Counted from the stretch's first letter, positions 48,680-60,201 are shown. The stretch is 64,000 bases of DNA from Lunularia cruciata (GCA_948567375.1 OX419756.1:56930333-56994332); one strand, 5' to 3'. Program-made: numbers and translations. The notes: a model not told the origin generated them from the sequence alone.

Positions 48680-50640
48680 TGTAGATTTGAGAATCAAGGT
48701 GTCAAAGTGCAGAGCATTGTCCCCTTCATGTATTCCTTCTCACCTTGAGCTTCCAAAGAGGTGTGTCACATCTATAGATGAACAACATGTTCTTGGAGTG
48801 TCAATAGAATCCAAAGATCTTTTCATATGCTTCTTAGGCACTGCACTTGTAGAGGATATTCTCCATGTGGATGACCTTACTCTATTAGGCAATCCACAGG
48901 TGGCATTTGGTATACTCTCCTCTAGTATTGCTTGTCGGCCAATTTACCTTCTCCGCACAATTCACACTTCCTTGACTTTCCTATCAAGTCTGAGAGCTTT
49001 TGATAAGAGGATTATGGGAGTCTTTGGTGATATCATTGGACCATGGACATTTGAGTGTGTGATGGGGGATTGGCATGTAGACAGATCTCTACCAATCTCG
49101 TGCGGAGAGGTAGACCTATTATCTATGGAGGATATGACACCTATAACAATTTTTTGAGTTGTTGTGCTTCCTTAGCACCCCTACTTTTCTCCCATTTTGT
49201 GGTTGTTGATAGGCCAATTTTGGAGACATATGTGACCAAGGTGGAGGAGGGATCCTTTTCTCTCCAAGTGTTATTGCGGGAAACAAGAGATGGTATATCT
49301 CCACAAGCACGGGAGGACCTTCCATCCTTTGCTTCCCTACCATCAGAGGTTGAGGTTTGCAATCTTCCTTGATAGAGCAATAGTGTCAACATATGCTACA
49401 TTCTTTCTTAGTTGACTTGTCCATTCCTCGAGCCACAAGAGCACGTCTTTGTTCTTGCTCTGACAAGGGTGCATGCTCTTGGATCCTAGCTCGACCATGC
49501 AGCAAGGGTTTCCGACTTGTACCAGCTACTTTCTCTACATTAATGAGGTTCCACTTGGGTTTGGTCCATCCGTCTACGTCTTTGATATTCACCTATAAGT
49601 GTGGTTCTTTACTAGATGCAACAATGGTCCATATGACACCGTGTTCTTACGGAGGACAAAGGATAGCTACCCATGATGCCATCAAGGATATAGTGTTTGC
49701 TATGGCATGAGAGAGTGGATACCTTGCTTGGAGGGAGCATTCATATTCTTTGAAGATGACACATGTCACACCATTTGTAATGTCACATCTAGATTGCTCA
49801 GACATTAGTGTTGCAATGATAGTAGTTAGAGGTATTTTAGCAGTTTCCCATAGACTACTTTCCGTCGGTCAGATTTTATGATTGGGGTACTGACTTCACA
49901 ATGGGGCCCACCGTCACTTTGCACCATTCGCACCATCGAGTGTGCTGCCAGCGGGACTGTTAGGGTTTCAGACCTAGCTCAAGTCAAGGGGTATACTTTC
50001 AAATTGTAGCTCTAAAGAGTTCATTTCTCTAATGTTGAGCCTTTGAGTTCTTGGTTATGGTGGACAGAGGCCAATGAGCGTCACCTGGATTCTCTTAGGT
50101 AGAGTGGGTGTGGCTTGATTGTAATCAGTGTCCAGTTGTTGGTAATTTATAGAGTGACAGATTTAGTACTGATCTGAGTTGAGTTGAGTTGATTCAAGAG
50201 TTGCAAACGATCTGATTGATTGTGACACTTTAGAGTCTATGTATGACTTATGTGTGAGTTGTGCTTTTATAGTGTATGATGTTGATAGCAATGTTTATAC
50301 GCACGACACACATGTTAGAGCAAACTTATACTAGGTCCGAGATGATCAGGTGATAGTGGTAGATGTTGTGGTTATACCCTACTGTATGATGCAATTTTGG
50401 AGGGAGTGATTACTCATCCTTTTGGATGTACAGCGAGCAGAGCAGCAACATGCAAGGTCTCCAAGTATAAGGGTATACAGCGAGGTCACCTCTTTGTTCC
50501 TCTAGCCTTGGAGTTATATGGAGCTATGGACATGACGTTTGACACATTTGTCAGGAGTGCACAAGAGCTTATCATATTATACACCAGGGGTTACCACTCT
50601 CACTCTTATACTTTATAGCATACTTTACCCAACATGTGTC
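48680..50640 (+). pseudogene. Copy 2 remnant of reverse transcriptase C-terminus and endonuclease
   Basis: Protein segments at 48687-49157 and 49393-49710 align with codons 541 onward of the full-length ORF. The copy keeps Gln codons where copy 1 has stops (GNPQVAFGILSS against codon 601; GGQRIATHD against codon 856) and an Arg codon at 801, and so shows the ancestral residues. Its own damage includes the first knuckle cysteine changed to Tyr (YKCGSLL), frame shifts and the insertion inside the endonuclease domain, which splits the RAD...VVDVVV core. A TAG at the position of codon 764 is shared with copy 1. Confidence 0.82.
49767..50315. mobile_element. 549-bp insertion in copy 2, possible solo LTR or non-autonomous element
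   Basis: This segment has no counterpart in copy 1 or copy 4 and is bounded by ACACATGT at 49759-49766 and 50308-50315. It includes a GC-richer patch (GGGGCCCACCGTCAC) and no protein. Size would fit a solo LTR (TGTCACACC occurs at its left edge), but the right edge does not give a clean ...CA end with a 5-bp duplication. The type is therefore open. Confidence 0.6.
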
Positions 50641-50893
50641 CATTGCTCTATAGAGTGCATTGGCTAGTCCAATCTATAGGAGAGCAATCACTCTAGGTGA
50701 TACTTCTTTGGATGCTCCACTATTTTGTAAAGTGTATGATTTGCATAGCTTAGATATTTGAGGTGCAGTAGTGCAGATTTCTCATATCTATACTATTGGG
50801 GCCTATCTCCATTTTACCTCTTTTGTCTCTCCCTTGTGCTTGTGCGGCCTGGTGGGGTCTTCCCCCTCCTTCTTGTGTTCTATGTGGTCACCT

Positions 50894-52366
50894 TTATCGG
50901 CGGAGAAACAAGTTAACAAGGTACTTTGTCTACTCTAGAGAAGATGACCTAAACTACTCATCAACGTGGAGCATATAATAGCAGATGCAACTGAAGTGTT
51001 CGACATACGGACATTCGCGCCTTGAAGACAACCTCTAAAAGATTATAAAATCCCATTCAGTGTATTGGAATGTCCACAACACTCAGAGAATACTTTTCAG
51101 AGAGAATAAACGAGACGGAAGATCGTTCGTTAAACAGCTAATTGCAGCAAGTATAGTAGTAATCTTTTTATTCACACGATCACGATGTAAAACTTAATAT
51201 TTCCGTCGTCTGCAGCTGGTACCTTCGTCTTCAGTAGGGCTTCCATCATTTGACTTGGAGGCCTTATGATTTCGGCAGTGGGCTCAATCTATCATAGATT
51301 CTAGTTCGAGAACACCGTCACGTTACCCATATCGCGTTCTTGCTATTCCGTTGGTCCTCGATAACTGTAATGGGTATTTTCGCCAGATTTTGGATCGTAC
51401 GCGTTCAGAAAACTGGACGTTGCATATGCCTATGTCGTATGTATGTCTATGTAGACTTGCTATCCATGTCTTGGGACCATTGACCCTCTCTTTCTCTTTC
51501 TGCAATTGTTGGTACATTGTACTTTGTACTCCTTTTCTTTCGGGGTATTATATCCTAGAATATGTTTACTTCTAGACTCTCCTATCCAGGTAGAGTCTAG
51601 TTATTTGATAGAGACCAACAATATGTTTTATATGTTTAATTTATTTTCAAATATGAAGTAAAGCATGTGCATATAATTTCTATGTAAATATCGAAAGAAA
51701 CATTGGCATAGTAAGTAAGAAACCTTCTGGCTACAAAGACGACCTCAAACGAAGTTCAAGGTGATACGTTTATTTGATGCAGATATAATCCTAAAACCTG
51801 ACCATACAATCAACGAATCGGAAAACTGGAAGTCCATCCTTTGGACCTTATAAGTGAATGCCCTTTGAACCAGCGTCGGAGCACTGGTATCAATTTCAGT
51901 TATATTGGAATATTTCAGTTATATTTCATATGGAATATTTCAGTTATATTGGAATTTCAGAATATTGGATCAATTTCAGTTATACCATCAAACCTTACCG
52001 GACCATCTTCTAGGTTCTCACGCCACGTTACTTAATATATGAAATATTCAGAACGTAAGATAACTAATACATAAAAGTGAACGAGGAATGAAAAGCCATC
52101 CTTCTGCTATAGTTAGGCATCGTGGAATTGATCCATGGAATATCGAAGTCAAAACTTAGAAGTCTACTATGACAAAATTAAACATGATTCATATTGCCTT
52201 GTAAATCCTGTATCGATCTACAGTAGGAGTAGAACATATATTTCCCGGGCATTCAAGGTCACGTTTCCAAAGCTACAGTACGTTCGACACCGTACTTAGA
52301 GCTTGTAAGACCAGTTCAATCAGGGATCCATGAAGAATCAAAGACCAAATCGGAAACATAGAAAAC
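50894..52366. other. Intergenic, no gene recognised
   Basis: Only short open frames. It contains the short repeat array at 51889-51985. Confidence 0.4.
51889..51985. repeat. Short imperfect tandem repeats around ATTTCAGTTATATTGGAAT
   Basis: Four or five variants of TTTCAGTTATATTGGAA occur within about 97 bp. This is simple local expansion without coding content. Confidence 0.85.
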
Positions 52367-52419
52367 TGAGAGAGGAAGGACGACCGTGTAGAAAAAATGA
52401 AGGATGGGAAGACCCCATC
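52367..52419 (-). mobile_element. Very short 3'-end fragment of the R2-like element
   Basis: GGACGACCGTGTAGAAAAAA and GGATGGGAAGACCCCATCA match the last 50 or so bases of the family in minus orientation. AGAAAAC occurs at 52360-52366 and 52420-52426, a possible but weak target-site duplication. Confidence 0.65.
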
Positions 52420-52510
52420 AGAAAACAAGAAACACCGAAAGACACATGAAACCGAACAAGGATAAAATCAAAGGAGGAAAATGTCTGGGAAGTATCCATG
52501 AAAGATACCT

Positions 52511-52610
52511 CCTCGACATTAAAAGTCACACCGAGGTTTGCGTAAGGGGACGGAAATGCTCCTCCACATTAAAAGACACACCGTGCTTTGCGTAAGGGGA
52601 CGAAAATGCT
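52511..52610. repeat. Tandem duplication, 2 x 50 bp
   Basis: The units 52511-52560 and 52561-52610 share CATTAAAAG, TTTGCGTAAGGGGACG and AAATGCT. A few substitutions separate them. Confidence 0.93.
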
Positions 52611-52619
52611 GAAACACAC

Positions 52620-53504
52620 CTACGAAGGGTATGAAGTGCTACTTTTGACGATTAAAAAGATCCCCATATCTTCTTGAACATTTATCCACTATTGAGCATC
52701 TATGCATGTCACTTTTTGGACTGTTGGATCGACAACAGTAGAAGTGTGTGAATTTGATCTTCTTTGTCTTTCCACTTTGCTTACCTCTGCCCGTCCTCGT
52801 CTTGTACTTTTGGCCACGTGAATATCACACATCATCAAAGCACCAAACCTAACGATCCGGCTCCAAAAGACTCTTCCTTAGTGTAGAGCAGAAGATTGTC
52901 CAATGGTGGGAGGAATTTCCTTGCACCACAGGTTAAAGCATGAAAGATCAGGAGGTATTATTCTATGTGACTCGGAAGGTGGGTAGGATTTCCTGGTCGT
53001 CAAATGCATAAACTTAAACAGTTTAATTCCGTATTTACTCCATTTCAATCATTAAATCAAATCTCGACTGCTCCCCATTATCCAAAATAGTGCCCTCCCA
53101 CCCTTTGTTTACTCGAATGGAATCGCCGATTCATTGCCCAAGGGAACGAACGAACTAGACCCACCGACGTCGGAGCACATACCCCCTACGCTACAGTGTT
53201 ACACAAGAGAATACAGAAGTACACTACAGACTCCTTTCTTGGCTCGACGTGGAATCCCTGACGATTTTCATACACGGATATTTCTCTTGCTAAGCGACAT
53301 AAAGGCGACACGTGCCTATCTTCGGAGACGTTTAGTCTCCTCATGTTCCGAGCATACATCTTGTACTCCTACGGAGGTAACTCTAATTGAGGATTCACAT
53401 TCTCAATATTCTTCAACTCGTGTAAAGCGGTTACGTGTGGCGTATAAAGACAAGATTACGTCATTGTATTGAATAAGGAAAAAGAATTAACACTCATTGG
53501 ATGA
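52620..53504. other. No gene recognised
   Basis: A 112-codon open frame at 53134-53472 (+) resembles nothing I know and has no supporting context. Otherwise unassigned sequence. Confidence 0.35.
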
Positions 53505-53781
53505 CAAGGAGGAAGGATAGACCCCAAGGGATCAAACCTAAGGGGCCAAATGGAAGTTGGGGTTAAGTCTCATTAGCATTAGATTTCCGCTCCATACGCT
53601 AATGCAACAGAAATCTTTACGTTTGCAACTAGAATGTCAAAGCTAATAAGACAAATGATGTGTACACTATTGGAGCGACGGAAGAAGCAACCAAGCGTCA
53701 ACCGGTGTAATTGTTTTCCCGTAAATTGCACTGGCTAATGCTCCTTGTAGAGTAAAGAACACACTGCTTTAAATAAATATC

Positions 53782-53929
53782 AATTAAGTCACAAAATGAT
53801 AAAGTGAAAGTGATATTTGTATCATCTGATACGTTATGTTCTCATGCAATCTTTAAATTAAGTTACAAAATAATAACGTGAAAGCAATATTTTTATTATT
53901 TGATACGTTATGTTCTCATGCAATCTTTG
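53782..53929. repeat. Tandem duplication of 74 bp inside copy 3
   Basis: The units 53782-53855 and 53856-53929 both end GATACGTTATGTTCTCATGC plus AATCTTT. The duplication is not present in copy 1, so it arose after insertion. Confidence 0.9.
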
Positions 53930-55822
53930 GCAAACACCATTTAGTTCCATATTATTTCATGGCTAGAGGAACAAAGATATAACCTTGCTCCGTACCCATA
54001 TACTTGGAGATTTTAGTTGTTTCCACATGCTCTATCACACACTTTGATACTTTAGCTAATGTGAGGTTCATAATCACACTATCCAATTCTATCATTTGAT
54101 TAGCTCAAATCATATAGAAGTCTGCCCTAACTCATGTCATCTGCAAAATATACCAACTTTTACTCCAAATAACTTATCCATTCTCCGATGCCATTAAAAC
54201 ACTATATCCTTGATTGCATTATGGGTAACTATCCTTTGTCCTCCAAAAGTACACCTAGTCATATACACTTCTATTACATCTAAGGTAGTACCACACTCAT
54301 AAGTGAGTAATGAAAATATAGATGGATAAACTAAACCTAAAACAAAACCTCATTGCTAAAGGAGAAACTAATTCATGCAAATTGAAATGACATGATGCAA
54401 GCGTGAGCTAGGATCCAAGATCTTACACCCTTACTAGTGCAAGAGAAAGCATTGCTCTTGCTCTAGTCCAATTCCAACTGCAAGATACTCCTACTGCAAG
54501 ATAAATACACAGGTCAACTAGAAGACATTTAAGGCTTATTGAACTTTTCAATACATAAAGGAATACAACACACCTCTAGTCCAATCAAAATGCAAAGACA
54601 CAAAGGATAGATACTCATCTTGTGCTTGAGGGCACATATCACCTCTCATTTTTTGAATAGTACATAAAGAGTAAAGGATTCCTCCTCCACACATATCTCC
54701 AGGGTAAGCCTCTCAATGGCAGAGATTACCCAACTACCCCAAAAATGTTACGTAGTGCCATCTCCTTCATAGATATTAGGCTTATACTTCCATAAAAATT
54801 GGTAGAGATTTTTGTCTTTGTGCCAAACCCCTAACACACACTCAAAGTTGCTTGATCCAATGATATTACCAAAGATTACAATGATCCTCTTATCAAAATC
54901 TTTTAAATAGAGTAAGAAGGTCGGAGAAGGAGCAACCATATAAATTATAGAGGCTCATTGACAAGCAATACTAAAGGAGAGTATGCTAAGTACCACCTAA
55001 GGATCCACTAGCAGAAGAAGTTCTATGTGAAAGATACCTCCTAATGTCTAAAAGTTATGTGATAAAATCCTCAAAACTATTGCCACTCTAAGAATACTTA
55101 AGCCATATGTAAATACAATATGCTGCTCTAGAAGTTGGAGATGAGTAAGATTACCTAAAGATGACTGCACCTACCATTTTGATACCTTGACTCTCAAGCC
55201 AACAAGATGAACCTCTATGGTCAAGTGGCCATAGGCTTATCAATCTGGTTTTACACATCAAACTATGTGCATATTGCTTGTTAAAGAGTGGAAGATAGAA
55301 CCTAACATGGCTAATATAGTACACAAGAGAGCTAAAAATGAGTCATGGCAAATAAAGGTTTGCTTAAAGGATCTCCTTTTTCTATGTACACAATTGATTG
55401 AAGAATAATATCACCCTCTTTTGAGAAGCTATGTTTGTAGAATCATAAAAGTACTACAAAATAGAAATGAGACTTATGAATGATCCACTAGACTCCTTAA
55501 GCTCTCAAAACATGGATATACCTAAGATGTTATTTCATGAATTCCTTAAAATTCACCTACAAGACAACTCAATTTATACAAGTATTTGGAAGTGCACTAA
55601 TGCTAAGAGATATAGATGCAAAACCTCTTGGTGTAGCAATTCCAAAATAATGACAACTAAGGTGTTGTTGTAAGTGAGAAAGATGCTAAAGTGTAGTGAT
55701 ATGGCTGAAAAGATTAAAAAGAAAACACCTCCCCAATAGAAATTGGTCTAATGCACTTTTTGTGGTTCATCATCATGAAAAGCAACTAGCATTTAGCACT
55801 TTACTAACTAATGTAGGAGTAT

Positions 55823-55827
55823 ACTCC
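55823..55827. repeat. Target-site duplication of the chromovirus, left
   Basis: ACTCC, paired with ATTCC at 60202-60206 (one C/T difference). Confidence 0.75.
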
Positions 55828-56253
55828 TGTAACAATATGGAGTTTACTTATGAAGTTAGTAGGGCTAATGAAGTAGCAAATAAGACAAATTAGCCTAGAA
55901 TATTCCATAAGTATCTAGAAAGCTTCTTGGGAAGCTTCTCGGCTAGTTTAGCTTGCACTCCAAATAGGTAACTTCTAGAAGGAAGCTTCTAAAAGCTTCC
56001 AATTAACTTAGCTTGCATGCTAATTAAGCAGCTCCTAGAAGGAAGCTTCTTGAGAAGCTTCCCAATTAATTTGGCTTGCACTCCAAGAAAGCAACTCAAG
56101 GAAGCTTCTTGAGAAGCTTTTCAAAAGCCTTGTATGATCCCTATAGATACAAGAGTCAAAGCTCATGCTAATCATTCAGAGTTTTCCTACATTCAAGTGT
56201 CCGAATATGAGTTCCCATTCTCGTATTTCTCTCCTTGATCTTGGTCTTTTACA
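55828..56253 (+). repeat. 5' LTR of the chromovirus
   Basis: It starts TGTAACAATATGG and ends GGTCTTTTACA. It contains five exact GAAGCTTC palindromes (55931, 55982, 56042, 56054, 56101), a mutated TATA site (CTATAGATACAAG at 56141) and a transcribed-looking 3' part. It differs from the 3' LTR mainly by transitions and small indels. Confidence 0.93.
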
Positions 56254-56254
56254 T

Positions 56255-56272
56255 TGGTATCAAAGTAGGAAT
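56255..56272 (+). promoter_or_regulatory. Primer-binding site (initiator tRNA-Met type)
   Basis: TGGTATCAAAGTAGGAATGG starts two bases after the LTR end. TGGTATCA followed by a purine-rich stretch is the usual plant gypsy site complementary to the 3' end of initiator tRNA-Met; one base in the first eleven differs from the common form. Confidence 0.85.
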
Positions 56273-56524
56273 GGGATGGATGGAGTTTATGGACCACCAA
56301 ATCCACTTCCACCAAACCATTGAGATTTTTGTGTCCAAGTACTACCCAAGCATCATTTCACACAATTCATCACCTCACGCTTTGGACAAGATTTTTTGCA
56401 TATGATCACCATATTTGAGGAACCCTTGGTGCTTCCGATTGTAACTTTTGGAGAATGGTGTATGTGTTGCTACTATATGTTAATAAATTAGATAGATTAG
56501 GGGCGGCGTGATAGAATAGCAACC

Positions 56525-57430
56525 ATGGCGGCAATGCCCAAGGTTATCCTTGCTATGCAACAACAAATCAAGCACCTAACTTGATTGTTGGATGAAAAAG
56601 AGCTTTGATGACCAGAGCACATACAGAGAGTACCAATTTGAGAAGGAGAAGACTGAATCCAATTCCCTAAACCAGAGGTATTTGAAGGCAAGAATCTCTC
56701 AAGTGAAATAGAGAATTTTTTGTTTGACCATGAACATTACTTTGAAGCTACCAATCTACAAGATCAGCAAAAATAGATTCTCTTGGCTTCTAGCCAATTG
56801 GATGGAGTTGCAAAGCTATGGTGGAGATTCCGAGTGGAGCAAGCTGAATGACAAAATGTTGCACCAATCTTGATCGAGGCAGAATTTAATAGTGCAATAA
56901 TTGGTCGGCTCCAAACTATAAATGCCACACAAGTTGCATGGGATAGGTTGGCATCATTGAAACAAATTGGCTCTATAAGTAGTTACATCACATAATTCTA
57001 AAAAAACATCATGTAAATTCCAAATATACTAGAAGGTGAAGCTCTAGATTGATTTATGAGGGGCTTGAAGTCAAGAACCAAATAAGAGGTAACTATGCAA
57101 GAGCTACAACACTTGGAGAAAGCTATGCGGTTGGCCAAACGTTTTGATTCCTTGGTTGCAACAACTTGGTCTCGACCGCCACAGAACCTATTGATAGACT
57201 ACACATGGGTGGAGTAGCCAGCACCAATAGAGATTGAATTCATTCAACAGAGACCACTTGGCACTACAAATAGAGAGAAACTACAACAAACTAGAGGTTG
57301 TTTTTATTATCACCAATTGGGACATCGCATTGTTGAATGTACACTCAAGAATGTGCAACCTCAACAAGTTGCCCAGATGGAGTTTGTGGAGCAGAACTAT
57401 CAAGGAAACAAAGAATCCCAATATGAGATT
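56525..57430 (+). pseudogene. Chromovirus gag remnant with zinc knuckle
   Basis: From ATG at 56525 the frame shows KPEVFEGKNLSSEIENF, then FDHEHYFEATNL and LASSQLDGVAKLWWRF, which are typical of plant retrotransposon gag, interrupted by stops. The zinc knuckle (57299-57340) reads C-F-Y-Y-H-Q-L-G-H-R-I-V-E-C. The second Cys of the CCHC pattern is now Tyr. It would have formed the RNA-packaging capsid. Confidence 0.82.
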
Positions 57431-57479
57431 TCAAGTACCTATTGGGAGCTTGATTAGTTCTAATGGGATTGAAGGGTTG

Positions 57480-57580
57480 ACCTATGCAAGTTTGCTTCAC
57501 TTGCAAGGTATGAAATCTAATCGGGGTAGTAGGATTTTGGTTGATTTTGGAAGTTTAAAGAATTGCATGTCTATATAAGA
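57480..57580 (+). pseudogene. Chromovirus aspartic protease remnant
   Basis: RILVDFGSLKNCMSI corresponds to the protease active-site region, in which D-S/T-G is expected. Here it reads DFG, and a stop follows. The rest of the protease is short and runs into the deletion that removed most of the reverse transcriptase. Confidence 0.7.
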
Positions 57581-57779
57581 AGCAAAGGAAGTGGGTATTC
57601 CTATCAAGCCAATAATTGGAAGTAGATTGATGATGTTGGATGATAGAAAGGATTTTTCATTTTGTACCTCACATCTGGTTACCATCAAGAAGTACAGGCA
57701 TTTAATGGATTGGCTAGTTTTACCGACAATTCATCCATTATTATGTTCATGTGGTTGCACCATTGACTGATCTCTAGGG

Positions 57780-58250
57780 GAAAAACTTGAGCTTCCAATG
57801 GACCACCAAGCATAAAGAAGCATTCCAAAAGCTGAAACATATGGTATCTTCAAGACCCATCCTTCAACCATATGATACTCAGCTACCTTGTGTGGTCAAT
57901 TTTGATGCTTCTAACTTTGCAATTGGAGCAATGTTGCCACAAGAATTCCTAGATGGACTACATCCCATTGCCTTCGTGTCTTGCCAACTAAATACAGCTG
58001 AAAGAAATTACTCTGCTTGAGATTGTGAACAACTTGCAATGGTATATGCCACTGAGGTATGGAGGCATTATCTCTTGGGGAAACAAGTGATCATGCAAAT
58101 TGATCATAAACCATTGTTGTAGACCTTACACTTGGAGCATATGAAGAGTCAACATTACCAATGGGAGAAGCAACTCTAATTTTTTGACATCAAACTTGAG
58201 TACAAACCACGTCGGTTCCATGTCATCCTTGATGCTCTATCATGATGACA
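57780..58250 (+). pseudogene. Chromovirus reverse transcriptase end and RNase H remnant
   Basis: FQWTTKHKEAFQKLKHM is the connection region after the reverse transcriptase. VVNFDASNFAIGAML holds the first RNase H aspartate, DCEQLAMVYATEVWRHYL the glutamate helix and QIDHKPLL the later motif. Several stops interrupt the frame, for example before DCEQL. The palm domain itself is absent. Confidence 0.88.
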
Positions 58251-58329
58251 TGATTTGAAGTCTCTTTCTCTCATCACGGCGGCAATTGCAACAGTGGCAA
58301 TTGACTCCAAGGTCCAAAATGAGTTTTGG

Positions 58330-59550
58330 TCAGCTTTACAACAAGATCCCTTCTTCCAAATGGTACATGGTCATCTTATAGCACGTGACAAGGAGTACAA
58401 CACCTTCTCCTTCAAGGAAGGCCTTTTATTCCATGAGGACCGGATCTATGTTCCAACCGAAGGTGATCTCCAACTTGTGGTCTTCAAGGAGCCCATGATT
58501 TACCAATAGTTTGTCATATGGGTGTGGACAAGACCTTGGGTACCCTCCAACGCTAATGGTGGTGGCCCAACATGACACAAGATGTTCAAGGGTTTGTCCG
58601 ATCATGTGGAAGCTTTCAACACAACAAGGCCAACAACCAAAAGCTGATTAGAGTCCTTCAACCACTCCCCATTCCATCCGCTCAATGGGAATATGTGAGC
58701 ATGGATCTCATCAAATCCTTGCCCAAGACAAAGCAAGGACATACAACAATCGTGGTATTTGTAGATAAGCTTAGTAAGTAAATCCACTTGGCACCAACCT
58801 TTGATACCGTGGATGCTCCAACCTTAGCGCAAATCTATTTCAACAATTTCTTCAAGCATCATGGGATGCCACATGTACTCATCTTTGATTGTGATTCTTG
58901 ATTCATTGGGAAGTTTTGACAAGCACTCTTCCAAATACTCTGCACCAAGCTTGCTTTTTCCATGGCCTACCATCCTCAAACTAATGGACAAACCAAACCT
59001 ACAAATTGTACCTTAGAGATATGTTGCGTGCCTTTGTCAATGTCCACCATACCAATTGTACTGAATGTCTTGTAGTTGCAAAATTTGCCTACAACAATTC
59101 CAAACAAGCAAGCATCGGATTTTCTCCTTTCTTTCTCAATTTTGGCCAAGATCTGTTTGTTCCAGATTCTCTTCTTGCTCCTCCCCAATCTCATGTCCCT
59201 CATACTTCAACCTTCTTGACCACCATCTCCCAATCTCTCCAACAAGCCAAATCTCATCTCCTTGTTGCCCATAATTATCAGAAACAATCGGCGGACCACC
59301 ATCATTGTGATCTCACCTTTGAAGTTGGTGATAAAGTCATGTTATCCTCTAGTAACCTAACCCTCACACTTGATACCCACGTTTGTAAACTCAACCCTAA
59401 TTGGATAGGACCCTTTGATGTCACCCAAATTTTCTCTCTTGTTGCTTATCGACTTGCATTGCCTTGTCATATGCGCATCCAACTTGTCTTTCATATTTCC
59501 AAGTTGAAACCCTTTGTTTCTAACCCCTATTCTTTTTCCTTTTGAGTCCA
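58330..59550 (+). pseudogene. Chromovirus integrase remnant
   Basis: A zinc-binding N-terminal part (FVRSCGSFQHNKANNQK) has a damaged final Cys position. WEYVSMDLIKSLPKTKQGHT gives the first catalytic Asp, and the second lies in IFDCDS. AYHPQTNGQTKPTN should carry the catalytic Glu after GQT, but that codon is AAA (Lys) at 58994-58996. A C-terminal part with VGDKVMLSSSNL and KLNPNWIGPFDV follows. It would insert the cDNA copy into the host genome; it is inactive. Confidence 0.88.
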
Positions 59551-59584
59551 ACCTCCGCCTCCTCCTATCCCTATCAATGATCAT

Positions 59585-59749
59585 GAGGAGTACAAAGTTG
59601 ATCGTATCCTTTCATGTCACCACATTCAACAAGGCCGTCAACAACATACAAAGTACAAGGTCTTTTGGAAAGGGCATCCCCTTCATAATGCCACATGGGA
59701 ACCTCTTTCTCATCTCCAGAATGCACAACTTGCCATCCAGGAGTTTGAA
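59585..59749 (+). pseudogene. Chromodomain at the integrase C-terminus
   Basis: EEYKVDRILSCHHIQQG, then TKYKVFWKGHP and NATWEP..LQNAQLAIQEF make a complete chromodomain pattern. It identifies the element as a chromovirus; such domains are thought to guide integration toward marked chromatin. Confidence 0.88.
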
Positions 59750-59778
59750 GCTTCACCAGCGATTAGGACGCCACCAAG

Positions 59779-59794
59779 TAGTGGCGGGGGAATA
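59779..59794 (+). promoter_or_regulatory. Polypurine tract
   Basis: TAGTGGCGGGGGAATA lies directly before the 3' LTR, where the plus-strand DNA primer is made. A G-rich run immediately before TG is usual for gypsy elements. Confidence 0.75.
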
Positions 59795-60201
59795 TGTAAA
59801 AATATGGAGTTTAGCAACAAAGTTAGTAGGGCTAATGAAGTAGCAAATAAGACAAATTAACCTAGAATATTCTATAAGTATCTAGGAAGCTTCCCGGCTA
59901 GCTTAGCTTGCACTCCAAGTAAGTAAGTTCTAGAAGGAAACTCCTAGAAGTTTCCAACTAACTTAGCTTGCATGCCAAGTAAGAAGCTCCTAAAAGGAAA
60001 CTTCTTGAGAAGCTTCCCAATTAACTTGGTTTGCACTCCAAGAAAACAGCTCAAGAAAACTTCTTGAGAAGCTTCTCAAGAGCCTTGTATGATCCCTATA
60101 AATACAAGAGCCGAAGCTCATGCTCGGAGTTTTCCCACATTCAAGTATCCCAATGTGAGTTCCCATTCTCCTATTTCTCTCCTCTATCTTGGTCTTTTAC
60201 A
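59795..60201 (+). repeat. 3' LTR of the chromovirus
   Basis: It starts TGTAAAAATATGG and ends GGTCTTTTACA. It has three exact GAAGCTTC palindromes (59886, 60009, 60068) and several one-base variants. Its TATA site is intact (TATAAATA at 60097-60104). Confidence 0.93.
60097..60104 (+). promoter_or_regulatory. TATA box of the 3' LTR
   Basis: CCCTATAAATACAAG is a good plant TATA context. The same position in the 5' LTR reads CTATAGATACAAG. Confidence 0.7.

Larger units (their letters stand above)
48672..50893 (+). mobile_element. 5'-truncated R2-like retrotransposon, copy 2 (with nested insertion)
   Basis: Homology to the full-length element starts just before reverse transcriptase motif D (IKVSKCRALSP) and runs to the 3'-terminal block at about 50,796-50,893 in sense orientation. 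A foreign segment of 549 bp interrupts it at 49,767-50,315. Without it the copy is about 1.67 kb. No clear flanking duplication was found. Confidence 0.88.
53505..55827 (-). mobile_element. Old R2-like retrotransposon, copy 3, 3' part
   Basis: A strongly AT-shifted version of the full-length element in the same orientation. Landmarks include GGCTAGAGGAACAAAGA at 53,959 and TACTTGGAGA at 54,001. A minus-strand frame at 54748-54939 reads FDKRIIVIFGNIIG...FECVLG, aligned to reverse transcriptase codons near 640. The element is cut at 55,827 by the chromovirus and resumes at 60,207. Its 3'-terminal block is poorly preserved and the exact 3' end (about 53,505) is uncertain. Confidence 0.8.
55828..60201 (+). 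mobile_element. Ty3/gypsy chromovirus, decayed and internally deleted, 4,374 bp
   Basis: It has LTRs of 426 and 407 bp beginning TGTAA and ending TTTTACA, a primer-binding site for initiator tRNA-Met, a polypurine tract, and in order gag, protease, end of reverse transcriptase with RNase H, integrase and a chromodomain. It lies in the old R2-like copy 3, whose sequence continues across the site. A 5-bp duplication (ACTCC/ATTCC) flanks it. Most of the reverse transcriptase is missing between about 57,700 and 57,780, which explains its short length. Stops and frame changes are frequent, so the element is dead. Confidence 0.93.

Noticed and set aside
53134-53472. 112-codon open frame
   Set aside because: Not similar to any family I know; isolated between repeat-derived sequence; probably chance.
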